Part shown: positions 34,046 through 44,109 of the stretch, piece after piece
How the letters are laid out: each line of letters opens with the position of its first letter
How positions within the stretch are numbered: the stretch's first letter is position 1
Assembly: GCA_914767715.1 (NCBI GenBank)
Contig: OU612065.1
Coordinates: 11,472,001-11,536,000 of the forward strand
Length of the DNA stretch: 64,000 bases
From: Membranipora membranacea
Lineage: Eukaryota; Bryozoa; Gymnolaemata; Cheilostomatida; Membraniporidae
Reading direction: 5' to 3'
Notes under the pieces: model-generated
What the model was told of the DNA's origin: nothing
The model's database searches: none
What the model saw: only the letters and a program-made list of their open reading frames with translations
Made by a program: the position numbers and the translations under genes

Positions 34046-34963
34046 TGTATCGGATCGAGAAGTTTGGCAACGAATCAGTTTATTTATTGTACCCTGAAAC
34101 ATAGGTAAATACAGCAATCAAAGAAAGTACATAAAAATTGACAAAATAAAAGCCACAAAAATGCCATGAAGAAAATTCTCAGAATTGAATAACAACTTAA
34201 CCAACCAATCAGGCAAAAAATACTTCACAAACATTGCATCCTTTAGCAGCATTAATTAACCTATGATAGAAGGGGTGATAATTACACTGTTACTGTTACT
34301 GTTACAAATGTTACTTAATTAATTCTTAATACTTTATTCAACTTACAAATGGTGACTGGTTAGGTCACTTCTCGATCTAATAGGTGTGTATCGATCTAAT
34401 ACTAGTTGATCCATCAGGTTTCTACAGTGAAAAGTAACGTAAAAGAATTAAAGAAAATTGTCACAATTAATTTCAGTTGCCTTTTCTTACAAAAATGATT
34501 ACAATAATACATAGGTAATAATAGTAAAACAAGTATAATAAAACATTAAACTTACATGTCGTCTTGAAAAGTCAGTGTTGTAGTGAAGATGAATTGATAG
34601 CCGATAACTTTGTAAATAAAACTCTGGCTACATTTTTCTGATTAAATGTGCAGAGAGAAAATGCGTCCTGCTTCTACTTGCTTTTCTAAGGTAATGACAA
34701 CATGACTAAGGCAATGATAATAAATGAATTCTGCAGTTATCTGAATGAGGTCACAACAAATTTGGCCTCATGGTTTTGCTGGCGACATGACCTGACCTGA
34801 TGCCACAAATTTAAACAATTTGTCAAATTTTTAATTAATACTGACAAGACACTTGACAATTCACACCAGCAGGTTGCTGCATAACCACACAGGAGATAAT
34901 AATAATTCGATAATTCATGAATAGGCTAATTAATTTTGCAGTTCAAGAAAACATCCCAATACA
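34046..34963 (-). repeat. 3' LTR of the BEL/Pao element
   Basis: 918 bp. In element orientation it starts TGTATTGGGATG and ends CCGATACA. Near-identical to 41199-42116. Confidence 0.96.
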
Positions 34964-35137
34964 TCGGAGGGGACAGGATCGAAAAAATAGATGTTTCATA
35001 TTATTTCGATAACTAAATAAATGTAATAAGGGAATAATAATAATAATAATATAACCTACTACTACTATAACTAGAATGTTCAGATCTTCTAACTTAAAGA
35101 CCTTATCAGCCGCCCCGTGGACCCTCCATCATTACAA
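34964..35137 (-). other. BEL/Pao 3' untranslated interior
   Basis: 174 bp between the Gag-Pol stop and the 3' LTR. A TAA/TAC trinucleotide run lies near 35036-35070. The sense strand next to the LTR is pyrimidine-rich, so no usual polypurine tract is seen there. Purine-rich sequence instead covers the last codons, near 35138-35165. Confidence 0.6.
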
Positions 35138-38100
35138 TTAGTCCCCCTTGTCTCCCCCACCCTGTTCCTCAACGGGCAGCAAGAGTGCTAATCTCTGAAC
35201 TGCTCTATAGATTTTTACCGGCCTACAACCAGAACAGTCCCTCAGGGCAGATCCAACTCTAAACTTCTTATACTCCAGTCCAACACGTCTCACCCGGCCA
35301 TCCAAACCAGGTTCGACCTCGACTACTCGAGCAACAAAATAGCGACCTCTCAACATATTGCTATCAGCGACAGAAACAACATCTCCGACCTTCAAATCCC
35401 TCTGAGCCTCTTTGTTCCATTTGTTCTGCTTCACCATTGTTGGTGCATAAAACTCCACCCAGCGCTTCCAGAAATCATCAAGGATCCCATCAATATCCGC
35501 ACATCTTTTCCTAAGACTCGGACTCCCGAACTTCCCCGGTGGTGCTGCCGCCACTGGCCTTCCAAGCAACAAGCAATTCGGTGTGAGCACATTTATCTCA
35601 GAATCCTTGCTAGCACTAGTCGATAGTGGACGCTCATTCAGTATGTTTGACACTTGAGCACACACTGTCGAAAACTCCGAAGCTGAAAGCCTAGTGTCTG
35701 CGATGGCATAGTGGATACATCGCTTTGCATTCTTTACCATAGATTCAACTGCCCCTTGCTGCCAAGGGGAGTCAGCTGGACCAAAGTACCACTCAGACCC
35801 GTACTCAGTCCCTACATTACATAAAGCATCCTTATCAATATTTGACCAAATCGTGTTCAACTCGTGACTCGCTCCCACCAGCTGTGACCCAGGATCAGAA
35901 AATATTTTCTTTGGCCAACCTCGTACACTTGAAAACCGATAGAGCGCACTCAGGAAGGATGGTGTGTCATATCCAAACACACCTTCTATATGCACAGCTC
36001 TACTGAACAGATCAGTGAACATGACACCAAAACCTTTCCCACTAACCCGCTTTTGTACCTCCCCCTTGATATTGTATGGCCCAAAGAGATCAACCATAAC
36101 ATGAGTGAACGGCGGTGCTGGTTGAAGCCTTTCCAGTGGAATTTGACCCATCACTTGCCTCATCAACTTTGGTCCTCTGAGCTTACACAACTGACACTCA
36201 TTCCTAACTCTATTTGCCAAAGCGGTTCCTCTAGTAGTCCAGAATTGGTATCTGAACCTACTCAAAGTTCCGTCTCTCCCCCTGTGAACACATGCCCTAT
36301 GTGCGTCAATCATTAATAATAATGTGAGTTGATGATCACCTGGCAATAGCACCTGTGCTGTGCTATTAAGTATGTTAGTGAAAGGATTACACCTCATCAT
36401 TCTACTGCCAACAACCCAGATACCCTTCTCATTCTTGACTGGAAACAGCTGATGATATCTTCCTTTACATTTCACTAACTCCTGTTCCATTGTTGACTGG
36501 GCCATTTTGACCAAACACTCTAGCGCAGCCTGCAATAACCCTGGTGTGAGGGGACCCATCTTCGCTGATGAGTCAAGTTTCCTCCTCTTTACCCAGCTGC
36601 ACCACTGTAGAACCCTAGCAACTACCCTGACCAACTTCCTACCAGAGCTAAATCGGGAAAGGTCCACCGGAGAGTGAGTTGGAGCCGCGCTCACATGAGC
36701 AGACGTTACTTTAATGGATTTCTCCCCTGGTAACGGATCGCCACATCCCACATACGACTTCATACCCCACCCATCTACTGGTCTTGCTAGAAAAGCTGGA
36801 CCCAACCACCATTCTGAGAGGGAGTCTATCTGATGCGGTTCTTTAGTCCGAGTCACCCAGTCTGATGTGTTCGTTGCACCAGAAATCCATTTCCACTCCT
36901 GCATATTGCCGTCACTAGCACTTTGAATTTCACCTATCCTGACGCCCTCATACAGTTTGAAACGAGTGGATATCTTATTGATCATATTGAGAACTGTCTC
37001 ACTATCTACAAGGTGATAAACACGCTCAAACGACACTCTCAGCTCCTTTTCCAACATGACCCTAGCCCTCTTGGATAGGACTGCGCCATTGAGCTCCATC
37101 TGAGGTGTTGACAGCTTGTGAATAGGTGCTATCCTTGACTTAGCCATGATAAGACGACTCCAGAACGAACCATTAGATAGCTGCCACCTAATATAAGCAG
37201 CAAATCCATAAGCCAAATCACTACCATCTGACAGTATTACCAAGGACGGCTCACCAACAGCATCTGGGGGTGTTAAGCTTCGATCAAACCTGATTTCAGT
37301 AAGCTGGAACATATTCGTAAAGAATCTCACCCACTCAGCCCTAAGCTCTAATGGAAGTTCTTGGTCCCATTGCAGTTTTAATGTCCATGTTTCCCTCAAA
37401 AGTTCCTTAGCACGGAGTGTGAATGGGGACAAAATGCCAAAAGGATCATAAATCCGCATGGTCTGCTCTAGTACCATTCTACGAGTCATCTTGAGGGGAA
37501 GCTCTCTGGGTATCTGATCAATCCTCAAATCTGGAAACTGATGAGCCCCTCTCTTCTTCTCTGAGAAATTGATACTAGGTGTGAAACTTACTACGTCATT
37601 AGCAGGCAACCAACCAACTCCAAGAACCTTGACATTTTCTACCCCTACTCGATTTCTGGAGCTTCCACCAATCAGCCATGACTTTACTTTGAATCCTGTC
37701 AAATCCAGAACAACATCCGTATTATCAGCTAAAAGCTGAGCCTGGACATCAGAACCAACCGATGTAACGATGTCATCTACATAAGTGGACGATTTCAGCA
37801 GTGATGCAACTTCTGGATATGCCTCACTAAACATATCAGCAGTCTTGTAGATAGCCTCAGTGCTGATTGCCCCAGCAGGCTTGTCACCCATATTGACTCT
37901 TGTTATCACATAGACCCCTGGCTCACGAGTGCTATCCAGGTCTCTCCACAGAAACCTATGGCAATGCTGCTCTACTGAATCGATGTGAATAGAATTATAC
38001 ATTTTACGTATATCTGCTACCATGGCCACTGGTTCCTCCCTCCACCTCAGCAACACACCTATCAAGCTGTTGAGGTAGTTGTCGGGACCCTTGGCCAGGG

Positions 38101-41100
38101 ACTTGTTCAAGGAGTGTCCTCTATATACCTGGCTACTATTGAACACAATCCTCACAGGCGTTGATGTTGACCTAGGATTTGCAACTGCAAGATGTGATAG
38201 ATAGAATACCGGACCCTGCCAGGCTCGCAACTCCTCTTTAGTCAGCTTCCTGGCAACATTCCTTTCCAGCATATCTAAAATCTGACCATGATAAACTTGT
38301 GCCCATTCCTTATCATTGCTAAGCTTTCTCTCAGTGTTTCTCAAAGTTGCCAGAGCACATGAATAGTTGTTTGGCAAAGACATAGGATCAATGATCCATG
38401 GATAACTGGTAACCCAATGCTTCCCTGCTGCATCATACCGAAGATTTGACCGTATCATGGCCAACTCTTGCTCCTCCTTAAAAGAGTAGGTGTGACCTTT
38501 GATTGGACACTTTGTACATTTACATGAGCCGCACTGTGGTGAGATACTAGTCGCTAACTCTTCCCCTTGGATGAACGAGTCCAACTTGTTGAAATCAACA
38601 CGAGTGGCATGGACGACAGCATGACAGCCTATCACATCTGATTGGAGACTACCATCATATCCTGGAACCAAAGGACCATGTAACATCCAACCGAAAACTG
38701 ACTCACGGATTCTACATCCTGTCACAGATTTAGCTATTGTACCATCATACAATGCATCAGGGTTGTCATTGCCCACAAGAATATCTACTGATGTCATTAC
38801 TCGATGCAAGCGCTGAATATCAATACCAGGGAACAACTCTGCCACTCGAAGCATGTCAGGGATACCAACCGGATCAGTAATGTGATCAATACCATAAGCT
38901 CGAATCAACTGAACATGACCTGCAGCGGTGACCAGTTCCACCTCATACAAACAGGTCACAGACTCACTTTCCTGACCCCCCATCGTGGTAAGACCAAGGC
39001 TGACATCCCTCTCTATGCACTTAGCATGCAATCTACCAACAGCATCATTAGTGATGAAAGTACAGTTTGAGCCACTATCATGTAGCAACAAGGTCCTAAC
39101 TTTTGACCTGTATACGGCAACCTCTTGCACAGGAAAAACAACATCAGCGGATCGGAAACGACTAACATGATTTACATCGGCATCAACAGCAACAACATCA
39201 CCCTGTACCATCGAGTCTGAACTTGTTCTCTTCTCAGCCGTCTTTATGTCACTACATACAGTATTGGTGCTTACCAAGTTTGGTTTTGCCCCTGATCGAA
39301 CCTTTGCTTCCCCCTGCTGCCGTCTACATAACAACAGATTGTGAAAACTGCTATTACAGGAAGAACAAGGCTGAGAGCTGGGACAACTCCTCAACATGTG
39401 ATCTCCAAAGCACCTGAAACAAGCCCTACTTGCCTTCACCTTGTTAAATCTCTCATCTACAGCCATCTGAACAAACGCATTACATTTCTCTGTTGTGTGG
39501 TTTGTATTATCATGTATCAAGCACCGCCTACTATTCCTCCTATTCTCACTAATATCCTTTTCAGCTTCAACCTCTGCAAGGAAACACTTGACTTTGTTTA
39601 GACTTTGATATGACTTGACCTGTGTGCCATTGTTACTATTTGCACGATCCTTATAATTTTGTCGTTCCGCCAATCTAGCGACTGACCTCCTTTTGCTTTC
39701 CATAAACTGCATGAAACTAGATAAGGGATGCAACTTCTCCTCTACAGAAAGACCCTCATAAACTATATTCCACAGCTCTCTTGTTGAAAAGGGAAGCTGT
39801 TCAGCAAGATCATCGATATGATTTACCGCAATCGCACTGGTTTGACCTACTTCAGCTAATTGACTGTAAATAACCTCCAGCTGATCAACAAAGCTCACTA
39901 ACGATCTGTGGTTGTTATTCTTCACCTCTGTCAAAGACTGTAGCTCGTCAAGTGCATTCTGGACACACAAACTCACATCACTAAACCTCTGTTCTAACTT
40001 CTCCCACTGCCTCTGATAAGCGTTGGGCTGATGGGAATAGATTGAGCGAATACACTCTAAGGCTAAACCAGAACAACTCTGTCGCAAAGCACTAGCGCGC
40101 TGCTCGTCATCCACAAACTCTGATACCGCATAGCGACGCCACACTGATCTAAACTCTGGCCAATCTCTGGGTGTGCCATCAAATGAGGGTGGATCTCGCT
40201 TTTTGTACTTAAGACAATGCATTGAAACATTAGATCCTTGCTGAGGGCTGACATGTGACTGTGCAGAGCCATTAGACTGACGATAAGCATAAGCAGCTAC
40301 TATCGAGTTCTGATCTACACTGTTTGACTTATGAACTGACAGAAGTGGCGAAGCACTGTTTATAGATGCAACAGTTGCCGCCATAGAAAGCTTATCAGGA
40401 GACGTGTTAACTTGGTTAGAGGGTAGCTGTGCTGAAGTCGGAACGTTCTGCCTTACCAAACTACCACCTCTTACAACATCTACATTGGACACAGAGTCCT
40501 CAACCTGTACTGAGTTGTGTTCTGATTGATTTTCCCCAATTTGCACAGCGGAAGATGAGGCCAACATGCCTCCCCCATTAGCACTTTCCCTGCCCACTGA
40601 CCCAACCTCTGCGCTCGGAGCGCCACCAGCACTGGTCACAGTACCAGTGCCCTGTTTGATTGGATTATCCCCTGGGACCACGGGAATCTTGGCTGATAAG
40701 GACTTCAAGGCAATAATCACCCCTTGAATATCTTCATTACAAGAATTGGTCATAGCAAAAAAATTATCAGATAACTCCTTACATACAGTAATGTGATCAT
40801 CAATAACACCCTGACTAGCATGCTCTAAACTTGCAGCAGTTTTCTTTGCCAGCTGTATATCATTTTCCAAAAATCTTACAGCCTTCTGGTTGTATATTAA
40901 ACATGCCTCATGGTATGTTTTATCTACTGTGGTTAAATACTCGTCTAGTGTTAGGCCATTAACTGTCCTAAAAACCTCATATTTATCATCACTTAGGACA
41001 AGCTCTGCATATTCAAAATGTACATCATTGAAGTTAGAAAACGCAATTTGCAACTTTGAATATGTGTCAGAAATCAATATTTTGTCAGAAGAATTGATGG

Positions 41101-41191
41101 TACTCAGCTGACGAGATAGTGATGATACTTTTGTCTTCTGGGTCCGTCGCTTATCCTTTAGCGTCTGTATTATCGCTTCTTCGTCCGCCAT
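35138..41191 (-). CDS. BEL/Pao Gag-Pol polyprotein, single open frame, 2017 aa
   Basis: Domains in order, residues approximate. N-terminal Gag coiled region 1-170. Ser/Gly-rich linker 170-330. Gag domain of the DUF1759 type (PPSFDGTPRDWPEF) 333-480. Zinc knuckles of Cys/His type (CFRCFGDHMLRSC, CSSCNSSFHNLLLC) 590-625. Retropepsin-like protease with HDSGSNCTF near 704. Reverse transcriptase 950-1200 with YVDD near 1137. RNase H with LSDGSD near 1320, an acidic MELNGA near 1366 and LVDSE near 1395. Integrase HHCC finger 1630-1670, catalytic D near 1701 (VMVDLFGPY), D near 1766 (FSDPGS) and E near 1816 (QQGAVESM). C-terminal DUF5641-type domain (LKVGDVVSVAD) around 1930-1990. Gag and Pol are fused in one frame without an apparent stop or shift. 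No envelope-like frame follows. Retrotransposition competence is inferred, not shown. Confidence 0.96.
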   Translation of the reverse strand: MADEEAIIQTLKDKRRTQKTKVSSLSRQLSTINSSDKILISDTYSKLQIAFSNFNDVHFEYAELVLSDDKYEVFRTVNGLTLDEYLTTVDKTYHEACLIYNQKAVRFLENDIQLAKKTAASLEHASQGVIDDHITVCKELSDNFFAMTNSCNEDIQGVIIALKSLSAKIPVVPGDNPIKQGTGTVTSAGGAPSAEVGSVGRESANGGGMLASSSAVQIGENQSEHNSVQVEDSVSNVDVVRGGSLVRQNVPTSAQLPSNQVNTSPDKLSMAATVASINSASPLLSVHKSNSVDQNSIVAAYAYRQSNGSAQSHVSPQQGSNVSMHCLKYKKRDPPSFDGTPRDWPEFRSVWRRYAVSEFVDDEQRASALRQSCSGLALECIRSIYSHQPNAYQRQWEKLEQRFSDVSLCVQNALDELQSLTEVKNNNHRSLVSFVDQLEVIYSQLAEVGQTSAIAVNHIDDLAEQLPFSTRELWNIVYEGLSVEEKLHPLSSFMQFMESKRRSVARLAERQNYKDRANSNNGTQVKSYQSLNKVKCFLAEVEAEKDISENRRNSRRCLIHDNTNHTTEKCNAFVQMAVDERFNKVKASRACFRCFGDHMLRSCPSSQPCSSCNSSFHNLLLCRRQQGEAKVRSGAKPNLVSTNTVCSDIKTAEKRTSSDSMVQGDVVAVDADVNHVSRFRSADVVFPVQEVAVYRSKVRTLLLHDSGSNCTFITNDAVGRLHAKCIERDVSLGLTTMGGQESESVTCLYEVELVTAAGHVQLIRAYGIDHITDPVGIPDMLRVAELFPGIDIQRLHRVMTSVDILVGNDNPDALYDGTIAKSVTGCRIRESVFGWMLHGPLVPGYDGSLQSDVIGCHAVVHATRVDFNKLDSFIQGEELATSISPQCGSCKCTKCPIKGHTYSFKEEQELAMIRSNLRYDAAGKHWVTSYPWIIDPMSLPNNYSCALATLRNTERKLSNDKEWAQVYHGQILDMLERNVARKLTKEELRAWQGPVFYLSHLAVANPRSTSTPVRIVFNSSQVYRGHSLNKSLAKGPDNYLNSLIGVLLRWREEPVAMVADIRKMYNSIHIDSVEQHCHRFLWRDLDSTREPGVYVITRVNMGDKPAGAISTEAIYKTADMFSEAYPEVASLLKSSTYVDDIVTSVGSDVQAQLLADNTDVVLDLTGFKVKSWLIGGSSRNRVGVENVKVLGVGWLPANDVVSFTPSINFSEKKRGAHQFPDLRIDQIPRELPLKMTRRMVLEQTMRIYDPFGILSPFTLRAKELLRETWTLKLQWDQELPLELRAEWVRFFTNMFQLTEIRFDRSLTPPDAVGEPSLVILSDGSDLAYGFAAYIRWQLSNGSFWSRLIMAKSRIAPIHKLSTPQMELNGAVLSKRARVMLEKELRVSFERVYHLVDSETVLNMINKISTRFKLYEGVRIGEIQSASDGNMQEWKWISGATNTSDWVTRTKEPHQIDSLSEWWLGPAFLARPVDGWGMKSYVGCGDPLPGEKSIKVTSAHVSAAPTHSPVDLSRFSSGRKLVRVVARVLQWCSWVKRRKLDSSAKMGPLTPGLLQAALECLVKMAQSTMEQELVKCKGRYHQLFPVKNEKGIWVVGSRMMRCNPFTNILNSTAQVLLPGDHQLTLLLMIDAHRACVHRGRDGTLSRFRYQFWTTRGTALANRVRNECQLCKLRGPKLMRQVMGQIPLERLQPAPPFTHVMVDLFGPYNIKGEVQKRVSGKGFGVMFTDLFSRAVHIEGVFGYDTPSFLSALYRFSSVRGWPKKIFSDPGSQLVGASHELNTIWSNIDKDALCNVGTEYGSEWYFGPADSPWQQGAVESMVKNAKRCIHYAIADTRLSASEFSTVCAQVSNILNERPLSTSASKDSEINVLTPNCLLLGRPVAAAPPGKFGSPSLRKRCADIDGILDDFWKRWVEFYAPTMVKQNKWNKEAQRDLKVGDVVSVADSNMLRGRYFVARVVEVEPGLDGRVRRVGLEYKKFRVGSALRDCSGCRPVKIYRAVQRLALLLPVEEQGGGDKGD

Positions 41192-41198
41192 TTGGTAC

Positions 41199-42116
41199 TG
41201 TATCGGATCGAGAAGTTTGGCAACGAATCAGTTTATTTATTGTACCCTGAAACATAGGTAAATACAGCAATCAAAGAAAGTACATAAAAATTGACAAAAT
41301 AAAAGCCACAAAAATGCCATGAAGAAAATTCTCAGAATTGAATAACAACTTAACCAACCAATCAGGCAAAAAATACTTCACAAACATTGCATCCTTTAGC
41401 AGCATTAATTAACCTATGATAGAAGGGGTGATAATTACACTGTTACTGTTACTGTTACAAATGTTACTTAATTAATTCTTAATACTTTATTCAACTTACA
41501 AATGGTGACTGGTTAGGTCACTTCTCGATCTAATAGGTGTGTATCGATCTAATACTAGTTGATCCATCAGGTTTCTACAGTGAAAAGTAACGTAAAAGAA
41601 GTAAAGAAAATTGTCACAATTAATTTCAGTTGCCTTTTCTTACAAAAATGATTACAATAATACATAGGTAATAATAGTAAAACAAGTATAATAAAACATT
41701 AAACTTACATGTCGTCTTGAAAAGTCAGTGTTGTAGTGAAGATGAATTGATAGCCGATAACTTTGTAAATAAAACTCTGGCTACATTTTTCTGATTAAAT
41801 GTGCAGAGAGAAAATGCGTCCTGCTTCTACTTGCTTTTCTAAGGTAATGACAACATGACTAAGGCAATGATAATAAATGAATTCTGCAGTTATCTGAATG
41901 AGGTCACAACAAATTTGGCCTCATGGTTTTGCTGGCGACATGACCTGACCTGATGCCACAAATTTAAACAATTTGTCAAATTTTTAATTAATACTGACAA
42001 GACACTTGACAATTCACACCAGCAGGTTGCTGCATAACCACACAGGAGATAATAATAATTCGATAATTCATGAATAGGCTAATTAATTTTGCAGTTCAAG
42101 AAAACATCCCAATACA
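41199..42116 (-). repeat. 5' LTR of the BEL/Pao element
   Basis: 918 bp. The coding frame begins 7 nt inside it. Its R/U5 structure is not resolvable by eye. Confidence 0.96.
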
Positions 42117-43928
42117 GGTACCGACACAGAAGCCACTTCTGACATCTGTCCGCTGCCTCAGATTGACACAGACAGCGCAGTGTCAATGAATATATAGCTT
42201 CACGTAGGTACCATAAGCGCCATGGTCAGGTATATAATATGTATAATATTATAACAATGTTTAGGTATAACAATTGATTATGATTATATTAAATTGGTAA
42301 AAGATCAAATTTAACCACTCCCACGATTTCTAGAGTGTTTGGACCCTAGCCTTGCCACTCAGCCTACTGGTACTTGTCGTTGCAGAAAAAACTGCTACTT
42401 AAACCCATCTACAATGCTTACAAAAGTAGTGGGCTCTCATTGTACAACCCAAGACCAAACCAATCGCAGGCTTTCACTTTCCTCATTTTGATTCTTCTAC
42501 TATGTGTGGTTGACATATTTTGACTCCTCTATCTCTATTTATTAAAGGAGGCCCTCATGTATATTAGATCACAGGAGCGGCGCAGGACAGTTTGTGATGC
42601 GGCACCGTCTGATTCCAGTTATGTACACAACAGATATAGGCACGCTTCTCGACATGGTACTAAATACTGCTCACTAAAATCAGTCCAGTGTCATGAAAGA
42701 TCTCTTCCATTTGCCAGATTCTGTCTTCATCGTATCCTTTAGCACATTAGTTTTGATTGTGGTAGCACCCAACCTAATCCCATGGCCAGTAAAGCTTCAA
42801 AATTAGATGTGAAGTTATGGTCAAAGTCAACCTTCACAGGTCACATATATTTTATGTGTAGGGCTAGGCTACCATTGGAAACTGAAAAAAAGTCTTGTAT
42901 TTTCATCAACTATAGATGAATTTAGGTTTGATCCAGCAAAAATCATAGAGATGGTCCAAGCAGAAAAAATTTAAATCGGTATTGATCTGCATTCCAATGT
43001 TGAACAAAATCAGTAACAATCAGTCATTTGGATCAAAAGTAATTGTTTGGTTATTGAATCACAGTAGAAAGCGAACACAAGTTTTTCCTTCACCTTCATC
43101 ATACACAGATATAGAGTTTGACACCCATCAGGTTCTCTATCGGCACTGTGGGTACCAGGCTGTAGCTGGTGGTCTACAGTGTGAGAGAATAGTGAATAAT
43201 ATCAATGAGAAGAACCGCTGTGACTATCATACCAATATATCAGACCTACAGGCAATATGCACAACTACGCAAAATAATGTTGAGGTGGGTAACTTTCATG
43301 GTAATCCTCCAGTACTTAATTTACACGGATGTTTTCCGATTTGAGCTGGAGAAGGCCCCTGTATAACCTTCATAATAGCGATTTTTATGATGATTGCATT
43401 TTAGGAAAATTAACTCCCAATGTGTTACATCTTTCATTTAGTATTTGCTTGATGAAGCGTCATATGTAAAACTGTCTCATTCTTATCATGATTTGTTATC
43501 AGGAAACTCTAAATGAGGTGGATGTTGTGGATGATAATATGAACACCACAGATACACCTATCTCCAACATGGAATCTGCTCCAATCGACAATGAAGAACT
43601 GAATGCTTCCCAAGATGTTTAACAGTCTGTTACGGAAGACGCAAAGAATGAATGAATTTAGTTCATTTACATTGTTACCAGTTTGATGACTGACGAGCTC
43701 GTTATTTCTTGTTGCAGAAGGTAGAAGGAAGACCATTAGATGCGAATAGTGAAAACATATATAATTGGTGCAACGATTCTCATTTCATTCCAAAATAAAA
43801 ACTCATATCCAATAACCTCATACAGTTATTAAATCATAGTCAGTGGCGAGATAAATATGAGAGAAGTATCATTCACGGGTAGAAAAAGACAAAACAAAAC
43901 AGCTAGCCTAATGTATTCCTAAGAGAAG

Positions 43929-43934
43929 TTTATT
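43929..43934 (-). terminator. Likely poly(A) signal of TRAM
   Basis: AATAAA on the minus strand, about 176 nt past the stop. The corresponding site downstream of the orphan exons reads AATAGA. Confidence 0.6.
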
Positions 43935-44109
43935 GCCACTTAAAAGAATGAATAATATTATTTTATTGCCAAAACGAACAAAATGTAGAGAATATATTAT
44001 CATGATACCAATAACCATAAGTAAAAACAAAATTTCAGGCAATAATAACAATCGAAGCCAACATTTGATAAGCCAACATATCTCGTGTCTTCGTATCGGG
44101 TAGCAGATC

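Larger units (their letters stand above)
34041..42121 (-). mobile_element. Full-length BEL/Pao LTR retrotransposon with GGTAC target duplication
   Basis: LTRs 34046-34963 and 41199-42116 (both 918 bp, TG...CA) flank a 6.2-kb interior with one long minus-strand frame. GGTAC target duplications are at 34041-34045 and 42117-42121; the 5-bp size is typical of BEL/Pao. The insertion is in exon 5 of the KANSL2 duplicate. The LTRs differ at one position seen by eye (34448-34449 ATTA versus AGTA at the matching site near 41602), so it is very recent. All catalytic motifs appear intact. Confidence 0.97.
33221..43740 (+). pseudogene. KANSL2 duplicate, disrupted pseudogene
   Basis: Remnants of KANSL2 exons 4-9: 33221-33403, 34021-34045 plus 42117-42229 (exon 5 split by a BEL element), 42548-42731, 43109-43284, 43503 onward, and a degraded last exon near 43718. 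Exons 1-3 are deleted. Exon 4 has a 5-bp deletion near its start (GTATGGTACTAAC versus GTATGCCGAGGTACTAAC). Exon 5 carries an 8-kb insertion and a 1-bp deletion near 42183. Exon 8 has a premature TAA at 43620-43622 and a downstream deletion. It cannot encode KANSL2. Confidence 0.93.

Noticed and set aside
39341-39601. Small plus-strand frames inside the BEL element.
   Set aside because: Antisense shadows of the Gag-Pol frame.
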